From contig NZ_CP039888.1 of NCBI RefSeq assembly GCF_005221325.1, positions 2,307,501 to 2,371,500 on the forward strand: a stretch of DNA of 64,000 bases, in the 5' to 3' direction. A program made the translations under genes and the position numbers. Positions 57,499 to 64,000 of this stretch are shown here, piece by piece. This stretch comes from Agrobacterium tumefaciens (GTDB lineage: Bacteria; Pseudomonadota; Alphaproteobacteria; Rhizobiales; Rhizobiaceae). Under the pieces are notes generated by a model. The model was not told the origin of the DNA. It saw only the letters and a list, made by a program, of their open reading frames with translations, and searched no databases. Numbering within the stretch: the first letter of the stretch is position 1; every line of letters starts with the position of its first letter.

Positions 57499-57984
57499 AT
57501 GCGCGATCCCTTCAAAAACCCCTTTGCCGAAACCGACACTGCCCGCCACTCCATCTGGGAGATGCTGGTGACGCGCGATATCGATGCCTTCCTCACCGCC
57601 GACTGGTCGAAGGTCGCGGATGATTTCGTTGAGGACGGTTTCCTCGGCATCAACGCCAATCGCGATGCGAACCCGGACAATTGGCGCCTGTCCTTCCCCT
57701 CGCTTGAGGCCTATCGCGACGAGTGGCTGCGGCAGGCGAAAGATTTCCAGACCCAGCAATTCGCGGAAGACCCGCGCCATGCGATTTTTACGACCACCAC
57801 GCTGGAAGAGATCGAAGTGGAAGGCGAGACCGCGCTGGTGCGCAAGAAGTTCGACGGCGGGCTTCGCAAGGCCGATGGCAGCTTCGACGTCATGAAGTGG
57901 CAGACGCTCTATTATTGCCGGCTGCACCAGGGCCGCTGGAAGATCAGCGGCTTTACCGGCTACATGCCCAACCCCATGCCCTGA
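57499..57984 (+). CDS. NTF2/SnoaL-like domain protein
   Basis: 161-aa soluble protein with an NTF2-like cone fold pattern: RHSIWEMLVTRDIDAFLTAD, then DDFVEDGFLGINANRD, a beta-sheet half (ALVRKKFDGGLRKADGS) and WQTLYYCRLHQGRWKISGF. Such proteins are often small-molecule isomerases, cyclases or binding proteins. It is divergent from the RpiR regulator and carries the operator site 2 next to its start, so it is probably part of the same regulon. The exact activity is unknown. Confidence 0.82.
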   Translation: MRDPFKNPFAETDTARHSIWEMLVTRDIDAFLTADWSKVADDFVEDGFLGINANRDANPDNWRLSFPSLEAYRDEWLRQAKDFQTQQFAEDPRHAIFTTTTLEEIEVEGETALVRKKFDGGLRKADGSFDVMKWQTLYYCRLHQGRWKISGFTGYMPNPMP

Positions 57985-58014
57985 TCCAGCGGGCAGGCAC
58001 GACAGGCTTGGACG

Positions 58015-58039
58015 CCGGGCCGGAAGCCCGGTGTTTTTT
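58015..58039 (+). terminator. Terminator after the NTF2-like gene
   Basis: CCGGGC-CGGAA-GCCCGG stem-loop followed by TGTTTTTT, 30 nt after the stop. A good rho-independent terminator. Confidence 0.9.
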
Positions 58040-58086
58040 CGCCTGGCGACGACGGTGGAAAAACGCCGAAAACGGATCGCATCAGG

Positions 58087-58124
58087 AAAAGCCGGGCATG
58101 GAACGACAGAGTGCATGGCCCGGC
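58087..58124 (-). terminator. Terminator of the sugar ABC operon
   Basis: On the minus strand GCCGGGCCATG pairs (one bulge) with CATGCCCGGC around a 13-nt loop and is followed by TTTTCC, eight nt past the ATPase gene stop. Confidence 0.7.
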
Positions 58125-58131
58125 TCCGTTC

Positions 58132-59244
58132 CTATTGGATCAGCTTGAGGACTGACAGATCGACGCGCCGATCGAGAGCAATGCCGCTTTCATCGAACAG
58201 ATGACAATCCGATGCCTTGATGCCGGTGACGATCGTCTCATCCACGACGACAGGCGCAGAGCCGGGAAGCAGGGCGCAATAGTTCTCACCCGTCGGCGCG
58301 ACGCCATAAGCGATGGTATTCACCCCAAGCCGCTCGATCACGCTCGGCGCGACCTTGATGTTGAGATCGGCCGCTTCGAGACCGGTGTGTTCCGGACGAA
58401 TGCCGAGCGTCAGCTGCCGACCCTCGAGACCGGCACGGGCCTCCACCGGCACGGTGATCGTCTGGCCCTCATAGGCCACCGTCACGCCCTCGGCGCTGAC
58501 CGATTTGCAGGTGACCTTCAGGAAATTCATTTTCGGATTGCCGATGAAGCCCGCCACAAACAGGTTCGCCGGCTTGTGGTAAAGCTCGAGCGGCGCACCG
58601 ACCTGCGCGATTTCGCCGGCATTCAGCACCACGATCCGGTCCGCCATGGTCATGGCCTCTACCTGATCGTGGGTGACATAGATCATCGTCGCCTTGAGCG
58701 TCTTATGAAGATTGGTCAGTTCGATGCGCATATCGGCGCGAAGAGCGGCATCCAGGTTGGAAAGCGGCTCGTCGAACAGGAATATCTTCGGCTCGCGAAC
58801 GATGGCGCGCCCGATCGCCACGCGCTGGCGCTGGCCGCCGGACAAATTGCCGGGGCGCTGCTGCAGGCGCTGGTCGAGCTGGAGAATTTTCGCGACACCC
58901 TCGACCTTCTGCTTGATCTTCTCTTCCGCCATCTTCTCGACACGGAGGGGAAAAGCGATGTTTTCGAAAACAGTCATATGCGGATAGAGCGCATAGGACT
59001 GGAACACCATGGCGATGCCACGTTTGACCGGCGGCAATTCATTGACCTTCACGCCGTTGATAACGACGTCGCCAGCGGAAATCTCTTCAAGGCCGGCGAT
59101 CATGCGCAGCAATGTCGATTTACCGCATCCCGAAGGGCCGACAAAAACGACGAACTCGCCATCCCTGATGTCGAGCTGAACGCCCTTGATGACGTCGAAA
59201 TGTCCATAGTTCTTGCGGACGTTGTTGAGATAAAGCTGACCCAA
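58132..59244 (-). CDS. Sugar ABC transporter ATPase (UgpC/MsmK type)
   Basis: 370-aa CUT1-family ATPase. Walker [10 protein letters not shown], signature [17 protein letters not shown], Walker [13 protein letters not shown]-loop [10 protein letters not shown], then TOBE/OB regulatory domains in the last 130 residues. It is the last gene of the transporter operon, separated by 190 nt from the receptor gene. Sequence features match ATPases that can serve several sugar importers. Confidence 0.95.
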   Translation of the reverse strand: MGQLYLNNVRKNYGHFDVIKGVQLDIRDGEFVVFVGPSGCGKSTLLRMIAGLEEISAGDVVINGVKVNELPPVKRGIAMVFQSYALYPHMTVFENIAFPLRVEKMAEEKIKQKVEGVAKILQLDQRLQQRPGNLSGGQRQRVAIGRAIVREPKIFLFDEPLSNLDAALRADMRIELTNLHKTLKATMIYVTHDQVEAMTMADRIVVLNAGEIAQVGAPLELYHKPANLFVAGFIGNPKMNFLKVTCKSVSAEGVTVAYEGQTITVPVEARAGLEGRQLTLGIRPEHTGLEAADLNIKVAPSVIERLGVNTIAYGVAPTGENYCALLPGSAPVVVDETIVTGIKASDCHLFDESGIALDRRVDLSVLKLIQ

Positions 59245-59392
59245 AACTTGCCTCTCCCGTCACCAGCCGACATCAGGCTGCGTTCAGAGACGTTCCGAAA
59301 CAGGGACAAAACCGCGCTGGATCGGAACCGTTGAAAAACACGGGGAGGAGCGCCAAAAAAAGGGCGCAGGCATTCCCGCGGCGAAATTGACC

Positions 59393-59420
59393 GGATGCGG
59401 GCGGCCTTGCGCCCGCATCC
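59393..59420 (-). repeat. Strong hairpin between receptor and ATPase genes
   Basis: GGATGCGGGC, 8-nt loop, GCCCGCATCC: ten perfect pairs, 15 nt after the receptor stop on the minus strand, with no U-run. It probably protects the abundant receptor mRNA or weakens read-through into the ATPase gene. Confidence 0.7.
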
Positions 59421-59434
59421 GTATTAACAAGGAA

Positions 59435-60667
59435 TTATTTATACTGCTCGAGAGTGGCGGATGCCTTCTTCGCGGCATCTTCCGGTGTCGCCTTGCCGGT
59501 CACGACAGACTGCACCATCTCGATCATCGTGTCCTGGAAGCCCTTGTAGTCGGTGAAGAGCGGCTCGGGACCGCCATAGGCGATACCGTCGATCAGCGGC
59601 TTCCAGAAGGGATCCTTGGCGATGAACTCATCAACCTTCGGCGACGGACGAAGCGGGGTGAGGCCAGCGCCGCCCTGCAACTCGTATTCGCCCTGCGGGC
59701 CGGGAGAGGTGATGAACTTGGCGAATTCGGTCGCCTTTTCTTCCACGCCCGTTCCCTTGAAGATGGCGAGGCTGTCGGTGATGAGCAGCGTGCCGGGACC
59801 CTTGGCTTCAGGGCCGAGCGGCAGGGTTGCGATGCCCCAGTTGATCTTGGTTGCCTGCAAACGAGTTGCTGCACCCGAGCCGGCCTGGATCATGCCTACC
59901 TTGCCGTCGAGGAAGATGGCGCGGATTTCGTTCTGCTCATAGGCCGTCGGACCTTCGACGGAATAGGGCGTGATGTCCTTGTAGGCCTTGAGAGCTTCGA
60001 GAACCTGAGGGCTGTCGACGGTGATCTTGTCGCCATCGATGACCTTGCCGTTATTGGTGTAAACCCAATGCATGAACTGGTGCATGGTGTTGTCGAAGGT
60101 CTTGGCGGGCAGGCCGTAACCGGCAATGCCGGTTTTTTCCTTGATCTGCTTGGCAAAGGCGATCTCTTCAGCCCAGGTCTTCGGCGGCACTTCCGGATCG
60201 AGACCGGCCTGCTTGAACAGGTCCTTGTTCCAGTAGAGCGCCTTGGTCGAGAACGCGACCGGCACGCCCCATTGCGTATCCTCGAAGGTGACCGTGTCGA
60301 CGATGTTGGGGTAATAGGTCTTCTTTTCGTCTTCTGTCATCGGCACCGGAACGATGAGATCGTTCTGCGCGAACTGCTTCAGCGTGCGCGAGCCGACATA
60401 GGCCATGGCGACCGGCGTGCCGGCAGCGGCGAGCGTGGTGGCCTTGTCCTGGCACTGCTCCCAGCCGACAACCTCAGGCACAACCTTGAAGCCTGCGTTC
60501 TTGCCTTCCCATTCCTTGATGTATTTTTCATGGATGGGGTCCATCTTGTCGCCGCAATAGATCCAGCTGATCTCCTTGTCGGCGGCATGCGCCACCACCG
60601 TGCCAAGGGCGGTGGAACCGGCAAATGCGAAAGCGCAGAGCGCCAATCCGTAATGTTTCAGTGCCAT
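59435..60667 (-). CDS. Sugar ABC transporter substrate-binding protein
   Basis: 410-aa periplasmic receptor of SBP family 1. The signal peptide MALKHYGLALCAFAFAGSTA ends at AHAADKE. The mature part has AGTPVAMAYVGSRTLKQFAQ, WGVPVAFSTKALYWNKDLF and the lobe-crossing GKVGMIQAGSGA. First transporter partner for the two permeases upstream. With GH20 in the presumed regulon, an amino-sugar oligosaccharide is a plausible ligand (inference). Confidence 0.94.
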   Translation of the reverse strand: MALKHYGLALCAFAFAGSTALGTVVAHAADKEISWIYCGDKMDPIHEKYIKEWEGKNAGFKVVPEVVGWEQCQDKATTLAAAGTPVAMAYVGSRTLKQFAQNDLIVPVPMTEDEKKTYYPNIVDTVTFEDTQWGVPVAFSTKALYWNKDLFKQAGLDPEVPPKTWAEEIAFAKQIKEKTGIAGYGLPAKTFDNTMHQFMHWVYTNNGKVIDGDKITVDSPQVLEALKAYKDITPYSVEGPTAYEQNEIRAIFLDGKVGMIQAGSGAATRLQATKINWGIATLPLGPEAKGPGTLLITDSLAIFKGTGVEEKATEFAKFITSPGPQGEYELQGGAGLTPLRPSPKVDEFIAKDPFWKPLIDGIAYGGPEPLFTDYKGFQDTMIEMVQSVVTGKATPEDAAKKASATLEQYK

Positions 60668-60704
60668 TGTAGTCTCCCGTTTTGGTAGTCGTTCCGGTTA
60701 TTGC

Positions 60705-61562
60705 TTATTTCACCGCGCCGGCGGTCAGCCCGCCGACGAGATATCGTTGCATCAGGAAGATCGCGATCATCGCCGGTGCGATGCCCACGAAGCTCGCCGC
60801 CATCAGCTCGTTCCAGACGACTTCTTGCCGGCCGAAATAGGCAAACAGCCCGACCGGCAGCGGCATGTATTCCGTCTTCGAGTTGAAGGTCAGCGCGTAG
60901 ATGAATTGCTGCGCATAGGCCTCGATGAAGGAGGAGATCGCGACAACGGCAATGCCCGGCGTTGCGATCGGCAACACCACCCTGCGAAGCGTATAAAGCC
61001 GGCTCGCCCCATCCACATAGGCCGCTTCCTCCAGCTCCCGCGGGATACGGCGCATATAGGTCACGAGAAGCAGGATACCGGTGGGGATGATGAAAGCGAC
61101 ACCGGGAATGATCATCGCGAAATAGCTGTTCAGCACGCCGATGGACCGCATCAACCGAAACAGCGGGATGAGCAGCACCGCGCCGGAGAACATCTTCACC
61201 GCCAGGAATATGCCCAGCAAAAGGCCGGCTCCCTTGAACTCGAAACGCGCGAAGGCATAGGCGGCGGGTATGACGAGCACAAGCACGATCAGGGTGATCG
61301 AGCCCGCAATGAAGAACGAATTAAAAATATAAAGCGCGAAGCCCGGTACGCTCACCCACATCGTCCGGTAGGCCTCGAAGGAACCGTTCTCCGGCCAGAA
61401 CCTGTAGGGTGAGGAAAACAGCAGGCTGAGCGGCTTCAGTGATACCAGAAAGCCTTCGACGAAGGGCGCCAGCACGAAGGCCAGGAATACGGCGATACCG
61501 CAATAGATTCCGACCATTTCATACCAGGTGTAGCGGTTGATCCTCGCATGTCTGTCGGTCAT
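60705..61562 (-). CDS. Sugar ABC transporter permease (MalG type)
   Basis: 285-aa CUT1 permease with six predicted helices. The EAA loop is ELEEAAYVDGASRLYTLRRV, in the position that contacts the ATPase. It overlaps the upstream permease by four bases and precedes the receptor gene by 37 nt. Confidence 0.94.
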   Translation of the reverse strand: MTDRHARINRYTWYEMVGIYCGIAVFLAFVLAPFVEGFLVSLKPLSLLFSSPYRFWPENGSFEAYRTMWVSVPGFALYIFNSFFIAGSITLIVLVLVIPAAYAFARFEFKGAGLLLGIFLAVKMFSGAVLLIPLFRLMRSIGVLNSYFAMIIPGVAFIIPTGILLLVTYMRRIPRELEEAAYVDGASRLYTLRRVVLPIATPGIAVVAISSFIEAYAQQFIYALTFNSKTEYMPLPVGLFAYFGRQEVVWNELMAASFVGIAPAMIAIFLMQRYLVGGLTAGAVK

Positions 61563-62443
61563 CGTGTGGCCTCCTGCGAGAAACGGCGGGTGATACGGAA
61601 ATAGAAGAAGGTGAAGATCGACAGGAAGATGCAGATGAGCACGGCGCGCGCGGCACCTTCACCATATTTGTAGGCGCCGATCGCCGTCTTGTAGGTGTCG
61701 ATGATCATCGTTGTGGTTTCGCCGTTCGGACCACCACGCGTGAGAATCCAGATGATATCGAAGGAATTGAACGTCGAAATCAGTGACAGGACCGACATGG
61801 TGATCATGGCAGGCAGCATCAGCGGCAGCGTGATACGGCGGAAGCGATAGGCGCGGCTGGCACCGTCCGTCCACGCCGCTTCGTAAAGGTCCTGCGGAAT
61901 GGACTGGATTGCGGCCAGCAGATAAAGCGTCACCATCGGCACGCCGATCCACACATCGGTGACGATCGTCGCCCAGAAAGCGGTTCTGCCATAGGCGAGG
62001 AAAGCGACCGGGCCATCCACCAGTCCGAGATTCTGCAGCACACCGGAAATCATGCCGAACTGGCCGTTATACATCCAGCCCCACATGAAAATGCCGATAG
62101 CCATCGGCACGATCCATGGCGGCATGGTCAGGATGCGAAACAGCGCACGGCCGGGAACGGCGGAGTTCAGCAACACCGCACCAAATGTGCCGATGATCAT
62201 CTTTATCGAGACGGAAAAGAACGTCCAGACAAAGGTCCGCGTGATGACATCGGCAAAAGTCGCGTTGAAGATCTTCTCGTAGTTGATGAAGCCGACCCAG
62301 TTCGTCACTTTTTTGAGCGACGCATCGGTGAACGACAGGATGAATGTATCCACGAGCGGGTAAGCAACGATAAGCGTGATGTACAGGAGCGCCGGCAGAA
62401 GAAGAAACCAGGCGAAAATGACTGCGCTGCGTTTTGCATCCAT
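61559..62443 (-). CDS. Sugar ABC transporter permease (MalF type)
   Basis: 294-aa CUT1 permease. N-terminal helix FAWFLLLPALLYITLIVAYP and EAA loop DLYEAAWTDGASRAYRFRRI are characteristic. It overlaps the downstream permease (ATGA) and follows the Gfo/Idh oxidoreductase by 13 nt, so all are in one transcript. Confidence 0.94.
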   Translation of the reverse strand: MDAKRSAVIFAWFLLLPALLYITLIVAYPLVDTFILSFTDASLKKVTNWVGFINYEKIFNATFADVITRTFVWTFFSVSIKMIIGTFGAVLLNSAVPGRALFRILTMPPWIVPMAIGIFMWGWMYNGQFGMISGVLQNLGLVDGPVAFLAYGRTAFWATIVTDVWIGVPMVTLYLLAAIQSIPQDLYEAAWTDGASRAYRFRRITLPLMLPAMITMSVLSLISTFNSFDIIWILTRGGPNGETTTMIIDTYKTAIGAYKYGEGAARAVLICIFLSIFTFFYFRITRRFSQEATR

Positions 62444-62456
62444 CGCGCAGTCCCCC

Positions 62457-63638
62457 TCAAGCCGATTTCACGGCGGGGGATTTCGGCTGACCGTGCAGCG
62501 CAAGATCATACTCCTCCCACACCGGTTTGAGATCGACCACCTTGCGGCCATGGCGCGCTTCATCCATGGCAAGCGCCAGAATGCCGGCCTCGATCGCGTC
62601 GAGCGCGGAAACCGGCAGGGGCGTAGCCTTGACGATATGGGCGATCACATCCTCGGCCATCTGCTCGTCCGCGCCATAATGCTGCGAGAGCGTGGTCGCC
62701 GCAGAATAGGTCTTGGCGACGGTTTTTTCATTGGTGCGGGCATTGTGAACGTTCAGGAAACCACGCACGAAATCACCCTCCGCCATGCCCTTGGCACCGA
62801 TGACGCAGAAGCGGCGGAAATCGTCGGGGACGTTGAGATTGGTATGGAAGGCAAGCGAGGCGCCGTTTTCATATTCGACGATCGCCGTCTGGTAATCGAT
62901 GATGTCGCCGTCGCTGTCGAAGACCTTGTCGGAGCCCATCCAGCCGCTCGGCTTGCGATGGTAAACCTCCATGTCGTTGATGCCGTCATTCTGCGGCGCG
63001 TTCGCCGGCGTGAAGCTCTTTCGCCCACCGAAGCTTGACACGAAACGCGGCCGCGCGCCGACCACGCCATTATAGAGATCGAGATCGTGGCAGCATTTTT
63101 CCAGCATGAAGGAGCCGGAGTAATTCTCGTAACGCCGCCAGTCGCGCATGAAGAATGCGCCGTGATAGGGCGGGATATGTTCGGAAGCCTCAATGGAGAC
63201 GACATCGCCGAGCTTGCCCTCGGCCTGCGCGGCGCGCAGATCGCGGTAAAGCGGCGAATAACGCAGGACCAGACCGACCAGCAGCCGCTCATGGCCGTGC
63301 TTGTTGAGCAGCCGGGCAAGCTCGAGGCTTTCCTCGATGCTGACGACGATGGGTTTTTCCGAGAAGATGGTGCAGCCGGCTTCAAGGCCGATGCGGATAT
63401 GCTCCAGATGCATGTGGTTCGGAGAGCCGATCATCAGAAGATCGAATTTTTCACCGGCGATCAGCGCTTCCGGGCTTTCATAGGCCTTGCCGGCCGAAAT
63501 GCCCTTTTCCTGCAGACCCGGCAGACCTGCCGGATGAGGATCAACATAACCGACGATCTCGAAATCCTTGTCGATCTCGTGAAAAACGTAGCCCAGATAA
63601 CCGAGACGGAATCCGAGTCCGATAATTCCCACCTTCAT
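62457..63638 (-). CDS. Gfo/Idh/MocA family oxidoreductase
   Basis: 393-aa NAD(P)-dependent sugar oxidoreductase. The Rossmann start is MKVGIIGLGFRLGYLGYVF, followed by LLMIGSPNHMHLEHIRIGLE and the EKP motif (IFSEKPIVVSIEESLEL), in which the Lys is catalytic. The ATG at 63638 with AGGGA upstream is chosen over 63683. It is the first gene of the sugar ABC operon and has two operator-like sites just upstream. It probably acts on the imported sugar or its first breakdown product. Confidence 0.93.
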   Translation of the reverse strand: MKVGIIGLGFRLGYLGYVFHEIDKDFEIVGYVDPHPAGLPGLQEKGISAGKAYESPEALIAGEKFDLLMIGSPNHMHLEHIRIGLEAGCTIFSEKPIVVSIEESLELARLLNKHGHERLLVGLVLRYSPLYRDLRAAQAEGKLGDVVSIEASEHIPPYHGAFFMRDWRRYENYSGSFMLEKCCHDLDLYNGVVGARPRFVSSFGGRKSFTPANAPQNDGINDMEVYHRKPSGWMGSDKVFDSDGDIIDYQTAIVEYENGASLAFHTNLNVPDDFRRFCVIGAKGMAEGDFVRGFLNVHNARTNEKTVAKTYSAATTLSQHYGADEQMAEDVIAHIVKATPLPVSALDAIEAGILALAMDEARHGRKVVDLKPVWEEYDLALHGQPKSPAVKSA

Positions 63639-63660
63639 GAACTTTGTTCCCTGCTCACTC

Positions 63661-63673
63661 GTAAATAATTTTC
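63661..63673. promoter_or_regulatory. Predicted RpiR operator, site 3
   Basis: GTAAATAATTTTC, 12 of 13 bases identical to site 1, 23 nt upstream of the Gfo/Idh start. Confidence 0.55.
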
Positions 63674-63732
63674 GCAGAAGCAACCATTTCTGTGTTGGTT
63701 ATTCAATTATCTGCGATAATTTCTGACCATGA

Positions 63733-63747
63733 TGAAATTAGTTTTCA
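63733..63747. promoter_or_regulatory. Predicted RpiR operator, site 4
   Basis: TGAAA-TTAGT-TTTCA palindrome, 11 of 13 core bases as in site 1, 95 nt upstream of the Gfo/Idh start. Confidence 0.5.
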
Positions 63748-64000
63748 CAACGGTCAAGCAAAATTCGATTTACTCTGGCAAGTCGCGGATAAGAAACCGA
63801 TTCTTCCAGGCCAGCGGAGACGCGCAACAGCTATTCACCGGCAACCGATGCCAAAACAATACCAAAAAAATGCCAATCGTCTAGAGCAATTACGGCAATG
63901 GGAAAATTTTTTAGTTTAATGCGGAAATTTAGATTATATGGCCTTAATTTAAGGCATCACAACGAAAAAAGCTCCGATCAACCATACAAGTTCGCGAATG

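Larger units (their letters stand above)
63639..64000. other. Promoter region at the window end
   Basis: 362 bp, AT-rich, no credible gene. It holds the two operator-like sites above and a GGAAAATTTTTTAG segment near 63901. The neighbouring gene to the right is outside the window. Confidence 0.5.

Noticed and set aside
57283..58116. 277-codon open frame on the minus strand
   Set aside because: Covers the NTF2-like gene in antisense and runs through its terminator and the operator region.
63692..63919. 75-codon plus-strand ORF at the window end
   Set aside because: No ribosome-binding site, atypical composition, and it lies across the operator-like sites.

Overview
The window is a high-GC, gene-dense chromosomal segment of an alphaproteobacterium of the Rhizobiales. 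Gene order and protein families point to Agrobacterium (A. tumefaciens/fabrum group) or a very close relative. The molybdate locus matches, gene for gene, the described A. tumefaciens modABC / short-ModE locus (Atu2564-Atu2565). The carrier-protein operon matches the locus of the described amino acid:[carrier protein] ligase (Atu2573). The strain assignment is recall plus inference; no search was run.

Layout, left to right. 0.1-6.1 kb: complete RND tripartite efflux operon (adaptor, pump, outer-membrane factor). 6.2-9.1 kb: elongation factor P with its divergent modification enzymes EpmA and EpmB. 9.1-10.3 kb: sparse stretch with two tiny genes, a structured leader and several hairpins. 10.0-12.7 kb: stand-alone Lrp ligand domain, LysR regulator and divergent FAD oxidoreductase. 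12.7-16.0 kb: RIME-like palindromes, two Mo-boxes, modABC, and convergent modE-short with its P1-peptidase partner. 17.1-21.0 kb: TPP riboswitch and thiC-thiO-thiS-thiG (no thiE here). 21.2-27.0 kb: a tight five-gene operon of carrier protein, acyl-CoA dehydrogenase fold, aminoacyl-carrier-protein ligase, DUF1839 and a divergent GH2 glycosidase, converging on a tandem alpha/beta hydrolase. 29.2-35.4 kb: an ABC-exporter-like protein with a badly degenerate ATPase, a stand-alone cyclic-nucleotide-binding protein, a metallo-beta-lactamase-fold hydrolase and a CyaC-type redox-sensing adenylate cyclase. 35.4-50.1 kb: glycan genes (methyltransferase, nucleotide-sugar dehydrogenase, five glycosyltransferases, a polysaccharide deacetylase) interrupted by a Yej/Opp-type peptide ABC transporter. 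50.0-63.7 kb: an apparent amino-sugar/glycan catabolic regulon: cutC, MFS, M81 peptidase, GH20 hexosaminidase, SDR and RpiR regulator, then an NTF2-like gene, a CUT1 sugar ABC transporter and a Gfo/Idh oxidoreductase.

The two least understood units are adjacent. The carrier-protein operon appears to load an amino acid onto a dedicated carrier protein and perhaps oxidise it; the final product is unknown. Next to it, a predicted cAMP unit (cyclase, cAMP-binding protein, possible phosphodiesterase) surrounds an ABC-like membrane protein lacking the Walker A lysine, the LSGGQ signature and the Walker B acidic pair, and carrying a long insertion with repeated NLLFG-like motifs. In the last region, four copies of a GAAAATAATTTTC-like element sit in front of the RpiR, NTF2 and Gfo/ABC transcription units, suggesting one RpiR-controlled regulon.
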